The notes beneath the pieces were generated by a model that worked only from the letters and a program-made list of their open reading frames with translations, had not been told where the DNA came from and did not search any database. A DNA stretch of 64,000 nt from assembly GCF_000469155.1 (NCBI RefSeq), contig NZ_AWXE01000001.1:496001-560000 (forward strand), given 5' to 3'. This DNA is from Candidatus Micropelagos thuwalensis. GTDB lineage: Bacteria; Pseudomonadota; Alphaproteobacteria; RS24. Every line of letters begins with the position of its first letter. The stretch's first letter is position 1. Both the position numbers and the translations under genes were made by a program. Shown here one piece after another: positions 9,317-18,066 of this stretch.

Positions 9317-10054
9317 TTATATCATCGCCATGCCGCCATTCACATGAAGCGTTTGACCCGTAACATACTCAGCCTCATCGGAAGCCAGATAAAGAACAGC
9401 TGCGGCAATATCATTACCGCTACCAAGCCGACCCGCCGGAACAGCCGCAGTCAGTGTTGCTTTTTGTTCGTCAGGCAGAACATCTGTCATTGGTGTAGCT
9501 ATAAAACCAGGAGCCACACAATTAACTGTGACACCGCGTGAGGCAACTTCTTGTGCAAGCGCTTTGCTCATCCCAACCATGCCAGCTTTAGCAGCGGCGT
9601 AGTTCGCCTGCCCAGGGTTTCCGGTGGTCCCTACTACTGAGGTGATGCCAATTATACGTCCGTGGCGTTGTTTCATCATTCCGCGAAGACACGCTTTTGA
9701 TAATAGAAAACCTGCTTTTAGGTTAACATCCAGTACATCATTCCAGTCTTCCTCTTTCATCCGTAATGCCAGATTATCACGCGTGATACCTGCATTATTG
9801 ACAAGAATATCAATACCGCCGAGTGCCTCCTCAGCACTTTTTATAAGGCTTTCAATGCCTTCGGATGTTGATAGGTCAGCCACCAAAGGCATAGCTCCAT
9901 CGCCAAGCTTGTCGGCTAACTCTTTGAGGACCGCCTCACGAGTACCGGCAAGTCCTACTTTAGCACCCGCTTCATGAAGCCGTGCAGCAATATCTTGACC
10001 AATACCGCCTGATGCTCCGGTAATCAGAGCTGTTTTTCCGCTTAAATCAAACAT
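9317..10054 (-). CDS. fabG: FabG, 3-oxoacyl-ACP reductase
   Basis: 245 residues; reduces beta-ketoacyl-ACP with NADPH. The Rossmann motif TGASGGIG is near residue 13, NNAG near 86, and the catalytic set Ser (GITSVVG), Tyr and Lys (NYAAAKAG) is near 138-155. The C terminus GQTLHVNGGMAMI is characteristic of FabG rather than a general SDR. A GAGAGAG run lies just upstream of the ATG. It lies 29 bp after fabD and before acpP in the conserved order. Confidence 0.96.
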   Translation of the reverse strand: MFDLSGKTALITGASGGIGQDIAARLHEAGAKVGLAGTREAVLKELADKLGDGAMPLVADLSTSEGIESLIKSAEEALGGIDILVNNAGITRDNLALRMKEEDWNDVLDVNLKAGFLLSKACLRGMMKQRHGRIIGITSVVGTTGNPGQANYAAAKAGMVGMSKALAQEVASRGVTVNCVAPGFIATPMTDVLPDEQKATLTAAVPAGRLGSGNDIAAAVLYLASDEAEYVTGQTLHVNGGMAMI

Positions 10055-10083
10055 TGTTTTTCTCTCTCTTTTTTAATGTTGGC

Positions 10084-11028
10084 CTATGTAAGGCTTGCTA
10101 TGAATGCGTCAACGTCCTCGGCCTCATTAATCGCTGAAGCAACTAATTCCCTAGTGATACGTCGCGCCAGCCCGGTCAGCACCTTACCGCTACCGACTTC
10201 AACCAGTTCAGTCACGTTATTCTGACAGAGCCATTCTACGGACTCACGCCACCTGACACTTCCAGTAACCTGCTCAACAAGCCGAGAACGTATTTCTTCT
10301 GGGTCGGAACAAGAAGCTGCCGTCACATTGGTGACTATAGGGATTTGGGGTGCTGAAATCTCAACATCCGCCAGAGCATCGCGCATTGCATCAGCGGCGG
10401 GTGACATAAGTGAACAATGGAAAGGTGCGCTAACTGGTAACTCAACGGCCCGCTTCGCGCCAGCTTCCTTTGCCAGGTCAATTGCCCGCGCAACAGCAGC
10501 AGCAGAACCAGAAATCACGACCTGGCCTGGGGCATTATCATTAGCAGCACTGCAAATTTCTTCATCGGTGCTTGCTTTAGCAGCAATCTCAACAACAGTA
10601 TCAAAATCTGGCCCCAATAGGGCTGCCATTGCACCAACACCCACAGGAACGGCTTGTTGCATGGCTTTGCCTCGTATCCGAAGTAATTTTGCTGTATCCG
10701 CAAGTGTTAACGCACCCGACGCAGCCAAAGCTGAATATTCGCCAAGGCTGTGACCAGCGACATAATCGGCATGAATGGAAAGGTTAAACCCTTGATTTTC
10801 AAGAACACGAAAAGTCGCAAGCGAAACGGCCATTAAAGCGGGTTGCGCATTTTCTGTTAGAGTTAATTCCTCACCAGGACCATTCCAGATGACAGCAGAC
10901 AGCTTCTCGCCCAATGCATCATCTACAGCCTCAAAAACTTCTCTGGCTTCTGGGTATTGCGAGGCTAGCCCACGTCCCATGCCTACTGACTGACTCCCTT
11001 GACCGGGAAAAATAATAGCTCGGCTCAT
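10084..11028 (-). CDS. fabD: FabD, malonyl-CoA:ACP transacylase
   Basis: 314 residues. The motif FPGQGSQSVGMG is at the N terminus, the catalytic serine in GHSLGEYSAL and the histidine in APFHCSLM. It loads malonate onto ACP to supply FabF. The ATG at 11028 is fixed by an excellent ribosome binding site, AAGGAGGGA at 11031-11039, so the longer frame to 11052 is not used. First gene of the leftward fab cluster; divergent from rpsF. Confidence 0.96.
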   Translation of the reverse strand: MSRAIIFPGQGSQSVGMGRGLASQYPEAREVFEAVDDALGEKLSAVIWNGPGEELTLTENAQPALMAVSLATFRVLENQGFNLSIHADYVAGHSLGEYSALAASGALTLADTAKLLRIRGKAMQQAVPVGVGAMAALLGPDFDTVVEIAAKASTDEEICSAANDNAPGQVVISGSAAAVARAIDLAKEAGAKRAVELPVSAPFHCSLMSPAADAMRDALADVEISAPQIPIVTNVTAASCSDPEEIRSRLVEQVTGSVRWRESVEWLCQNNVTELVEVGSGKVLTGLARRITRELVASAINEAEDVDAFIASLT

Positions 11029-11364
11029 AATCCCTCCTTGTCTTAAGCACATTACTTACATATCGCGACGGAGATTGCCAAGTACTATAAATTCTCAATT
11101 AAAAAACCCTTGCTACATAGTGCTTTACCGTGTATCACCCTTCGTGAATTTGCTCGGCTGAAGGCTGAACGGAATATCACATTAAATCTTTTCATTTTTA
11201 GATTTATTGTGACAGGTTTAAATCCGTATTCCCGTGTCTTCGCTCTCGCGTTCCCTGTAAGCCTTTCCCTCAGACCGGATTGGGGCTTGCTGGAGGCTCA
11301 GCGCCGAGTTCACATTGGTCTTCTTATCGGAATCATCCGGTAAGGTTAAAGAAAGGAAAGGCAT
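11029..11364 (+). promoter_or_regulatory. Divergent fabD/rpsF intergenic region with rpsF leader hairpin
   Basis: A 336-bp gap. A 77-codon frame at 11110-11343 has no convincing protein character and I treat it as non-coding leader. Near the rpsF end TTATCGG (11324-11330) pairs with CCGGTAA (11337-11343) around AATCAT, placing a CCG at the loop edge just upstream of the rpsF binding site GAAAGGAAAGG. Leaders of rpsF operons in several phyla bind S6:S18 through a hairpin with an exposed CCG, so autoregulation is plausible but unproven. A 16-base string at 11104-11119 also occurs at 37217-37232 on the other strand. Confidence 0.45.
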
Positions 11365-11784
11365 ATGTCTCTATACGAACATGTGTTTATTTGCCGTCAG
11401 GATATTTCTCAGCAACAGGTTGAGAGTCTTACCGAAAACTTGACAGCCATTCTCTCTGAACAGGGTGGTAGCGTCGAAAAAACAGAATATTGGGGCCTTA
11501 GAAGCCTTGCCTATCGTGTTAAAAAGAATCGTAAAGGCCATTATTCGCTTCTTAATATCACAGCTGATCATTCGGCGATTTCAGAGATGGAGCGTCAAAT
11601 GAGTCTCAATGATGACATCTTACGTTTCATGACCATTCGTGTTGATGAACATGATACGGAGCCCTCTGCTCCTCTGAGCAGCAAAAATAAAGATGAAAGA
11701 AAAAGACGCGGTGGCGACTACAATGATGGTGAAGGTTCATCCGCCAGCGAAGAGATAAGTTCAAATTCAGGAGAAGACTCATGA
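11365..11784 (+). CDS. rpsF: Ribosomal protein bS6
   Basis: 139 residues. The first 95 or so are the S6 fold ([14 protein letters not shown]..., the [19 protein letters not shown] block, ending [10 protein letters not shown]). The remaining 44 residues are a charged, low-complexity tail rich in Lys, Arg, Glu, Asp and Ser, longer than in E. coli but of a kind often seen in alphaproteobacteria. It binds the 30S platform with S18. The binding site GAAAGGAAAGG precedes the ATG. Its stop overlaps the rpsR start by four bases. Confidence 0.96.
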   Translation: MSLYEHVFICRQDISQQQVESLTENLTAILSEQGGSVEKTEYWGLRSLAYRVKKNRKGHYSLLNITADHSAISEMERQMSLNDDILRFMTIRVDEHDTEPSAPLSSKNKDERKRRGGDYNDGEGSSASEEISSNSGEDS

Positions 11785-12014
11785 GTTTTGGTCGTAAGCC
11801 ATTTAACCGTCGTAAGAAAAACTGTCCTTTTTCAGGCGAGAACGCTCCTAAAATTGACTATAAAGACGTGCGCTTGCTTCAAAAATATGTATCCGAACGC
11901 GGCAAAATTGTCCCCCGCCGGATAAGCGCCGTCTCAGCCAAAAAACAAAGAGAGTTAGCAAAAGCTATCAAACGCTCACGTTTTCTGGCTCTGATGCCTT
12001 ATACAGTCGAGTAG
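11781..12014 (+). CDS. rpsR: Ribosomal protein bS18
   Basis: 77 residues, the normal size and very basic. The core [19 protein letters not shown]...[29 protein letters not shown] is diagnostic of S18. The N-terminal part has a single Cys (NCPFSGE). It is coupled to rpsF by an ATGA overlap, which suits their function as an S6:S18 pair on the 30S subunit. Confidence 0.97.
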   Translation: MSFGRKPFNRRKKNCPFSGENAPKIDYKDVRLLQKYVSERGKIVPRRISAVSAKKQRELAKAIKRSRFLALMPYTVE

Positions 12015-12038
12015 TTCAAGCCCTGATTGGGGTCGCAT

Positions 12039-12980
12039 ATGCCATATGACTTTCTCTTAAGGAATGTAATCGCTGGGTTGGTAACAGCTCTTTTGACGGT
12101 GAGTGTGCTGCTTTCCCCCTTTGCGATGATACCCAGCATGTTGGTTGGGCTGGCTTGGGGCCTGTATTCAACCATTGCCAGTATAATCATTTCTTTTATT
12201 TTACTCGGCCTGTGGCTGAATATTGGTATTGCTATTGGCATGGCTATCACTATTGGTTTGCCCGCCATTTTCTTTGTCCGCCAAGCTTTGTTATCGCGCT
12301 CTATGCAAGCAGATAACGAAAACACCGCCTCTTCAGATGCAGATACTTCCGTCAATGAACGTGTCTATTATCCGCCTGAGCGTTTAATCATCTGGGCCAT
12401 AGCTTTTTGCGCCAGCTTTTCCTTTTTGGCTTTTGGTTTATCGGCAAATAATACGGGCGGTTTACCTGGTATCCTGCAAACAATGATACTTAGTAATGAG
12501 AATTTTATCCGCGATATTGAAACCCTTTATCAAGTAGAATTAACGGATAATCTTGTCAGAATTCTGGCCGAGACAATTATTGTTTTGACGCCATTAACAT
12601 GGATGTTAATTATCCTGGGTAGTCTGCAAACTGCACAGACAATAGCCAAGTTTTTTAAAATTAATTTACGACCAACACCCGATTATTCGGTGATGCAACT
12701 GCCGGGCAAGTTAGAATATGTTCTGACTGGTCTCCTTCTGCTGATATTTATATCTTCAGACTGGGTTTCGGTGTTTTTCCTTGTTCTGGTTTGTTTGTGT
12801 TTAACCGCATATTTTCTATTGGGTCTTGCGGTAATTCATGCTATCTCCCGCACATGGAATGGTCGTGGAGTTTTCATTACGGCTGTTTATTTTATTGTTT
12901 TTCTGGTGCCTTGGGTTGCGATTCTCGTAAGCATTACCGGGCTTGTTGAGTCCCGCATAGGTATCAGATCAAGATTTTAA
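12039..12980 (+). CDS. DUF2232-family polytopic membrane protein
   Basis: About 313 residues with roughly eight hydrophobic segments and no catalytic motif I recognise. The position between rpsR and rplI is the standard location of the DUF2232 (YybS-like) membrane protein in alphaproteobacteria, and the hydrophobic profile fits. Its function is not established. A cytoplasmic loop near residues 90-110 is acidic and serine-rich. I prefer ATG 12039, with GGGG six bases upstream; TTG at 12027 would add four residues. It lies 24 bp after rpsR, so it is probably in the ribosomal-protein transcript. Confidence 0.8.
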   Translation: MPYDFLLRNVIAGLVTALLTVSVLLSPFAMIPSMLVGLAWGLYSTIASIIISFILLGLWLNIGIAIGMAITIGLPAIFFVRQALLSRSMQADNENTASSDADTSVNERVYYPPERLIIWAIAFCASFSFLAFGLSANNTGGLPGILQTMILSNENFIRDIETLYQVELTDNLVRILAETIIVLTPLTWMLIILGSLQTAQTIAKFFKINLRPTPDYSVMQLPGKLEYVLTGLLLLIFISSDWVSVFFLVLVCLCLTAYFLLGLAVIHAISRTWNGRGVFITAVYFIVFLVPWVAILVSITGLVESRIGIRSRF

Positions 12981-12990
12981 ACGGAATGGA

Positions 12991-13020
12991 CGTCAAACGA
13001 TTTAGCCGTTTAGTTTGACG
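12991..13020 (+). promoter_or_regulatory. Hairpin in the rplI leader
   Basis: CGTCAAAC at 12991-12998 pairs with GTTTGACG at 13013-13020 around a 14-base loop containing GCCG. It ends just before the AAGGAG ribosome binding site at 13024-13029. No T tract follows, so it is not a terminator. It could affect rplI translation or mRNA processing; that role is inferred from position only. Confidence 0.5.
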
Positions 13021-13035
13021 ACTAAGGAGAATAAA

Positions 13036-13716
13036 ATGCAGGTTGTACTGCTCGAAAGAATTGCAAAACTTGGACAGATGGGCGACGTCGTCACTGTCAA
13101 AGATGGATATGCCCGAAACTTTCTGTTACCTCAGGGCAAAGCCTTACGCGCCAATAAATCCAACCTGGAGCGCTTTGAAAATGAACGCGCCCAGCTTGAA
13201 GCTAGAAATCTCGAGCAGAAATCAGAAGCTGAAGGCGTGAAAGCCAAGCTGGACGGCGAGACAGTTATCATCATCAGGCAATCCGGCGAAACCGGCCAGC
13301 TATACGGGTCTGTTAGTCCACGCGATATTGCTGAAGCCTTAACAGAAAAAGGTTTTAATCTTGAACGTGGTCAAATTGGCCTCGACGCACCTATTAAAGT
13401 TCTTGGTCTTCATGAAACCAAGGTGACACTCCACCCTGAAGTGTCGTCTACAGTGACAGTCAACGTCGCCCGTACTGAAGAAGAGGCTGAACGTCAAAGT
13501 AAAGGCGAAGATGTCACTATCGAAAAGATTGAAGAAGAAGAAATCATGCTTCAAGCCGAGGAAGTTTTTGAGGAAGGCGCAGATGTGAATCTTTCCGATG
13601 AGACTGAAAGCGAAGACGCTCCAGAAGTTGAAGCTGCTCCAGAAACAGAAGACGACTCTGAGGCTGAAAGTACTGAAGAAATTACTCCAGAAGAGGCCGA
13701 AGATAGCACCGAGTAG
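13036..13716 (+). CDS. rplI: Ribosomal protein bL9 with long acidic tail
   Basis: 226 residues. Residues 1-150 are L9: [32 protein letters not shown], then the connecting helix and C-terminal domain ([33 protein letters not shown]). From about 165 to the end the sequence is almost entirely Glu, Asp, Ala, Thr and Pro, so it is about 75 residues longer than E. coli L9. Acidic extensions of L9 occur in alphaproteobacteria; this one is long. ATG 13036 is chosen for the AAGGAG at 13024-13029. It is last before a strong terminator. Confidence 0.95.
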   Translation: MQVVLLERIAKLGQMGDVVTVKDGYARNFLLPQGKALRANKSNLERFENERAQLEARNLEQKSEAEGVKAKLDGETVIIIRQSGETGQLYGSVSPRDIAEALTEKGFNLERGQIGLDAPIKVLGLHETKVTLHPEVSSTVTVNVARTEEEAERQSKGEDVTIEKIEEEEIMLQAEEVFEEGADVNLSDETESEDAPEVEAAPETEDDSEAESTEEITPEEAEDSTE

Positions 13717-13768
13717 CCTTTGTCAAGCTAGAGAAAAATTTTATTTTTGATTTTTCCCCACTGTTCAC

Positions 13769-13807
13769 AAGCTCCGCTGAAATTAAGTTTTCGCGGAGCT
13801 TTTTTTT
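13769..13807 (+). terminator. Rho-independent terminator after rplI
   Basis: AAGCTCCGC (13769-13777) pairs perfectly with GCGGAGCTT (13793-13801) and runs straight into a T tract to 13807. It ends the rpsF-rpsR-DUF2232-rplI transcript before dnaB. Confidence 0.92.
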
Positions 13808-13843
13808 GCATTTTTTTTATTTTTTATCTGATATTAAATTTGT

Positions 13844-15373
13844 ATGGAAAGCATTATTCAACCTCTCAACAACAATCAGGAAGCAGAATATCGCTCACTC
13901 CCGCATAACATCGAAGCAGAACAAGGGCTTTTGGGGGCTCTGCTCGTCAATAACGATGTCCTTGACCGTGTTCGAGATTTTCTGGAACCTCATCATTTCC
14001 ATGACCCAGTTCACGGCAGAATTTTTGAAGCCGCTGCAAAATTTATTGATAATGGCAATGCCGCATCACCCGTAACACTCAAAAACTATTTTGAGCATGA
14101 TGAGGGTGTTAACCAACTTGGCGGTACAGCATATTTATCTAAACTCGCCAGTAACGCCACCACCATTATTAATGCTAAGCAATATGGTAAAACCATTTAT
14201 GACCTCGCTTTACGTCGTGAAATCATCAAACTTGGCGAGAATATGGTGGTCACGGCACATGATGCAGAGATTGACGACAGCCCATCACAACAAATTGAGA
14301 CTGCAGAACAAGCGCTTTACGAAATTGCTGAAAAAGGCCATCACAGCTCAGGTTTTATGAGCTTTGACAATTCTGTCAGCGGGGCAGTTGAAATGGTCAC
14401 CCGGGCTTATAAGCGTGAAGGAAAACTCTCAGGCATTTCCACAGGGTTTATAGATTTAGATGATGTACTGGGCGGGTTACAAGAAAGTGATCTGCTGATT
14501 TTGGCAGGGCGCCCCGGCATGGGTAAAACGGCCTTAGCCACCAACATCGCTTTTAACATTGCACGCAAATATGCCCGCGCCGTAGCCGACGGCAATGTTG
14601 AAATTCAGCCCGATGGACGTCAGATTGTAAAAGACGGTGCTGTTGTTGGGTTTTTCTCTCTAGAGATGTCAGCCGAACAACTCGCATCGCGTGTCATTGC
14701 AGAGCAAACTAAAATCTCATCCGACTCCATTCGGAAAGGAAGTCTGACAGATGAAGAATATACCCGGCTGTTTAATACGGCAAAGGAACTTCAGTCTCTA
14801 CCGCTTTATATTGACCACACTGGCGCTATTCCGATTTCAACTCTTACAGCCCGCGCAAGACGGCTCAAAAGACAATATGGATTGGGACTCATCGTCGTTG
14901 ATTACCTTCAACTTGTTCGTGCGTCATCATCAGGCGGTGTTGAAAATAGAGTTCACGAGATCAGCATCATCACACAAGGCCTGAAAGCTCTCGCCAAAGA
15001 ACTCGAAGTTCCAGTCCTCGCACTATCCCAGCTTTCGCGTCAGGTTGAAAATAGAGATGACAAGCGCCCTCAACTTGCAGACTTACGCGAGTCGGGGTCT
15101 ATTGAACAAGATGCTGATATTGTTATGTTTGTTTACCGAGAGGAATATTACATTAATAAAAATCAGCCCAAGCCGGGCACTGAAGAGCATCTTAAATGGC
15201 AGGCAGATATGGATCAGGCAATGGGTAGAGCCGAACTTCTTATTGGGAAAAACCGTCACGGGCCAACTAAGACCGTCGATATGGCGTTTGAAGCTCAATT
15301 CACACGCTTCCATGATTTGGTGAAAGATACACATCTGCCGGATGGTTACCCGGACGGTTATATTGACGAATAG
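13844..15373 (+). CDS. dnaB: DnaB, replicative DNA helicase
   Basis: 509 residues. The N-terminal DnaG/loader-binding domain covers about 20-120 (NIEAEQGLLGALLVNN). The RecA-like domain starts near 190 (GISTGFIDLDDVLGGL) with Walker A GRPGMGKTALA, then FFSLEMSAEQLASR, VDYLQLV, SQLSRQVENR and the arginine-finger region KNRHGPT. It unwinds DNA ahead of the replication fork as a hexamer. It starts right after the rplI terminator, so it has its own promoter. Placement between rplI and alr is standard for the class. Confidence 0.97.
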   Translation: MESIIQPLNNNQEAEYRSLPHNIEAEQGLLGALLVNNDVLDRVRDFLEPHHFHDPVHGRIFEAAAKFIDNGNAASPVTLKNYFEHDEGVNQLGGTAYLSKLASNATTIINAKQYGKTIYDLALRREIIKLGENMVVTAHDAEIDDSPSQQIETAEQALYEIAEKGHHSSGFMSFDNSVSGAVEMVTRAYKREGKLSGISTGFIDLDDVLGGLQESDLLILAGRPGMGKTALATNIAFNIARKYARAVADGNVEIQPDGRQIVKDGAVVGFFSLEMSAEQLASRVIAEQTKISSDSIRKGSLTDEEYTRLFNTAKELQSLPLYIDHTGAIPISTLTARARRLKRQYGLGLIVVDYLQLVRASSSGGVENRVHEISIITQGLKALAKELEVPVLALSQLSRQVENRDDKRPQLADLRESGSIEQDADIVMFVYREEYYINKNQPKPGTEEHLKWQADMDQAMGRAELLIGKNRHGPTKTVDMAFEAQFTRFHDLVKDTHLPDGYPDGYIDE

Positions 15374-16502
15374 TGTAAGCTCTAAATTTCCAGTTAATGA
15401 GTTGTGTCCAATCCTGTCGATTGACCTCACGGCCTTGTCTCATAATTACGTCGCACTTCAGAAAAAATCTGGAAATGCGAAACTGGCGACAGTCGTCAAG
15501 GCTGATGCCTATGGTCTGGGCATAGATAACATCGTACCCGTATTAAAAGCAGCAGGATGCGAAAGTTTTTTTGTCGCTACCGCTAATGAAGCCGCCGCAC
15601 TGAGAGCCATCACAAATGATAGCGACATATATATTATGAATGGCCTGACTTGTGACGGTGCAGAACTGGCAGATAAAAAGCTTGCCCCCTGCCTTGCTTC
15701 TGCAGAAGAAGTGGCAAGATGGATAACACTTTGCGCTGACAGAAGCTCTAACCTCCCCGCCGCCATTCATATTGATACAGGCTTTAACCGCCTTGGCATT
15801 TGCCCCGATGACTGGCCTGAAATAGCAGATCAGGTGAAGGCCGGCCTATTTACCCCGCGACTGATAATGAGCCATCTGGCCTGCTCGGAACATAAAGAGC
15901 ACCCCAAAAACCGTTCTCAGTTGGAAAAATTCGAGGCTGCACGGCAACTTTTCCCGGATGTAACAGCCAGTCTCGCAAATAGTGGCGGTATTTTTCTGGG
16001 TTCCGATTTTCATTATAACCTGATTAGAGCCGGTATCGGCCTCTACGGTAGTGTTGAATTCGATACTGCCGATGCAGGTTTGCAAAATGTATTGTCCCTG
16101 CATGTACCGATTTTACAAATTCGTGATGTGAAGCAGGGCGAAACTGTCGGGTATGGGTGTGATTTCATCGCCCAACGTGATAGCCAAGTTGCAATTCTCG
16201 GTATCGGCTATGCAGACGGTATCTTCAGACATTTAGGGGATTTAGAGAACAAGCCCGCAAGTGCCACTGTAGCTCTTGAAGGACAAATGCTTCCTTTAAT
16301 TGGACGTATATCAATGGATTTGACAACGATTGATGTAACCGACTTTAACGGAAAACTCGAAAAAGGTATGATGGTTGAACTTATTGGCGAGAATATAAAG
16401 CTTGCAGATGTTGCTAAAAGAGCCAATTCAATAAGCTATGAAATTTTGACACGACTTGGCACACGTTATAAGCGGTACTATAAACAATCCGACAAGCCAT
16501 AA
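15342..16502 (+). CDS. alr: Alanine racemase
   Basis: Up to 386 residues. VVKADAYGLG holds the PLP-binding lysine, the barrel blocks HIDTGFNRLG and NSGGIF follow, and the C-terminal domain has GYGCDFIA (second catalytic base) and GRISMDLTTIDVT. It makes D-alanine for peptidoglycan. The start is unclear. ATG 15342 overlaps dnaB by 32 bases, while TTG 15399 would give the short N terminus normal for the family (MCPILSIDLTALSHNY). Neither has a good binding site. Confidence 0.92.
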   Translation: MVTRTVILTNSVSSKFPVNELCPILSIDLTALSHNYVALQKKSGNAKLATVVKADAYGLGIDNIVPVLKAAGCESFFVATANEAAALRAITNDSDIYIMNGLTCDGAELADKKLAPCLASAEEVARWITLCADRSSNLPAAIHIDTGFNRLGICPDDWPEIADQVKAGLFTPRLIMSHLACSEHKEHPKNRSQLEKFEAARQLFPDVTASLANSGGIFLGSDFHYNLIRAGIGLYGSVEFDTADAGLQNVLSLHVPILQIRDVKQGETVGYGCDFIAQRDSQVAILGIGYADGIFRHLGDLENKPASATVALEGQMLPLIGRISMDLTTIDVTDFNGKLEKGMMVELIGENIKLADVAKRANSISYEILTRLGTRYKRYYKQSDKP

Positions 16503-16514
16503 CCGGAGATAATA

Positions 16515-17288
16515 ATGAACCCACTGGCAAGAATAGGTAAATTTTTTCTAGGCTTTCTGGCGCATACTGGCCGACTGGCTGTTTTTATCGCTCAATCATT
16601 TCTAGCGATTATCCAACCCCCTTATTATCTTCGCCTAATTGGGCAGCAAATGATACGCATTGGGTACTTTTCTTTACCAGTCGTCGCCCTCACCTCTTTT
16701 TTTACGGGCGGGGTGCTGGCCTTGCAAATTTATTATGGTGGCAACCAATTTAATTCCGAAGCAATTGTATCAAGCATTGTGGCACTAGGCATCACCCGCG
16801 AACTTGGCCCGGTATTGGGTGGCTTGATGGTGGCAGGTCGTGTCAGTGCCGCTATTGCAGCCGAAATTGGTACCATGCGCGTCACAGAGCAGATTGATGC
16901 CCTGACCACACTCTCAACTGAGCCATTTAAATATCTTGTTGCGCCACGTGTGATTGCTGCCGTTCTGTCTATGCCATTACTGGCACTGGTTGCTGACATT
17001 ATTGGCATTATGGGCGGCTTTGTTGTCGGTACCCAATCATTAGGGTTTAACCCCGCAATTTACATGCAATTAACAATTGATTTTATCACGCCTGATGACA
17101 TTACTTCGGGTCTGATTAAAGCGGCAGTGTTTGGTTTTATCATCGCCATTATGGGGTGCTATAACGGCTATCATAGCGCCGGTGGTGCTCAAGGGGTTGG
17201 ACGCGCAACAACGAATGCAGTTGTCTCCGCCTCCATTCTCATACTATCTGCCAATTATCTTATGACTTCTCTGTTATTTTCATCATGA
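16515..17288 (+). CDS. mlaE: MlaE-type ABC permease (phospholipid transport)
   Basis: 257 residues with about five membrane segments. The MlaE/DUF140 signature is clear at 95-135: RELGPVLGGLMVAGRVSAA followed by EIGTMRVTEQIDAL. It forms the inner-membrane channel of a Mla-type system that moves phospholipids between inner and outer membranes. CGGAG lies upstream of the ATG. mlaF follows after 13 bp, but no MlaD/MCE substrate-binding gene is adjacent, so the partner is encoded elsewhere. Confidence 0.93.
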   Translation: MNPLARIGKFFLGFLAHTGRLAVFIAQSFLAIIQPPYYLRLIGQQMIRIGYFSLPVVALTSFFTGGVLALQIYYGGNQFNSEAIVSSIVALGITRELGPVLGGLMVAGRVSAAIAAEIGTMRVTEQIDALTTLSTEPFKYLVAPRVIAAVLSMPLLALVADIIGIMGGFVVGTQSLGFNPAIYMQLTIDFITPDDITSGLIKAAVFGFIIAIMGCYNGYHSAGGAQGVGRATTNAVVSASILILSANYLMTSLLFSS

Positions 17289-17301
17289 CCGGACATTCTC
17301 A

Positions 17302-18066
17302 ATGACGGACATGATTAAACTGTCAAATGTGCATAAATCTTTTGGCCCTAAGCATGTGCTTAAAGGGGTTGATTTATCCGTTGAAAAAGGCAGTTCGCTA
17401 GTCGTGATAGGTGGCTCGGGCAGTGGCAAATCAGTCATGATGAAAAGCATTCTTGGATTACTGACACCCGAAAAAGGAGAGATTGAAATTAACGGTTTCC
17501 CCACAGTCGGGCTAAAGGGCGGAAAAAGAGATCTGGTGAACCGGCAGTTTGGCATGCTTTTCCAAAACGGTGCTTTGTTTGACAGCCTTCCCGTCTGGCA
17601 AAATGTGTCATTTGCAGCAATGCAAGGGAATAATATGCCGGCAGATGAAGCCTATGAACTTGCAAAGGAAAGCCTTGCCTTGGTTGGTCTGGGTGAAAAT
17701 ATTCTTAACCTCTATCCAGCCTCACTTTCGGGCGGTATGCACAAACGTGTCGGGTTGGCGCGCGCGATAGCCACACGACCACCCATTATCTTTTTTGATG
17801 AACCAACCACGGGTCTCGACCCGATTATGACAGATGTGATTAATCACCTTATCAGGGACTGCGTCAATGAGCTTGGCGCCACAACAATGACCATTACCCA
17901 TGATATGAGCAGTGTTCGCACGATAGGAGATAAGGCCGCGCTTTTATATCAGGGTAAAATTATCTGGACGGGCAATGTAGATTCACTTGATCAAAGCGAT
18001 GACCCATTCCTTGTGCAATTCGTTAACGGGCTTGCAGACGGGCCAATAGAAATCTCTGGGGCTTAA
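17302..18066 (+). CDS. mlaF: MlaF-type ABC transporter ATPase
   Basis: 254 residues. Walker A GGSGSGKSVMM is near residue 38, the signature LSGGMHKRVGLARAIA near 145, Walker B IIFFDEPTTGLDP near 165, and the switch histidine in ITHDMSSV. The HKRV form of the signature is typical of MlaF. It energises the MlaE permease encoded 13 bp upstream. ATG 17311 is a possible shorter start. The TAA is immediately followed by the radA ATG. Confidence 0.94.
   Translation: MTDMIKLSNVHKSFGPKHVLKGVDLSVEKGSSLVVIGGSGSGKSVMMKSILGLLTPEKGEIEINGFPTVGLKGGKRDLVNRQFGMLFQNGALFDSLPVWQNVSFAAMQGNNMPADEAYELAKESLALVGLGENILNLYPASLSGGMHKRVGLARAIATRPPIIFFDEPTTGLDPIMTDVINHLIRDCVNELGATTMTITHDMSSVRTIGDKAALLYQGKIIWTGNVDSLDQSDDPFLVQFVNGLADGPIEISGA

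Noticed and set aside
11110-11343. 77-codon frame in the rpsF leader
   Set aside because: Composition and lack of family resemblance suggest chance. It overlaps the likely leader hairpin and runs almost to the rpsF binding site.
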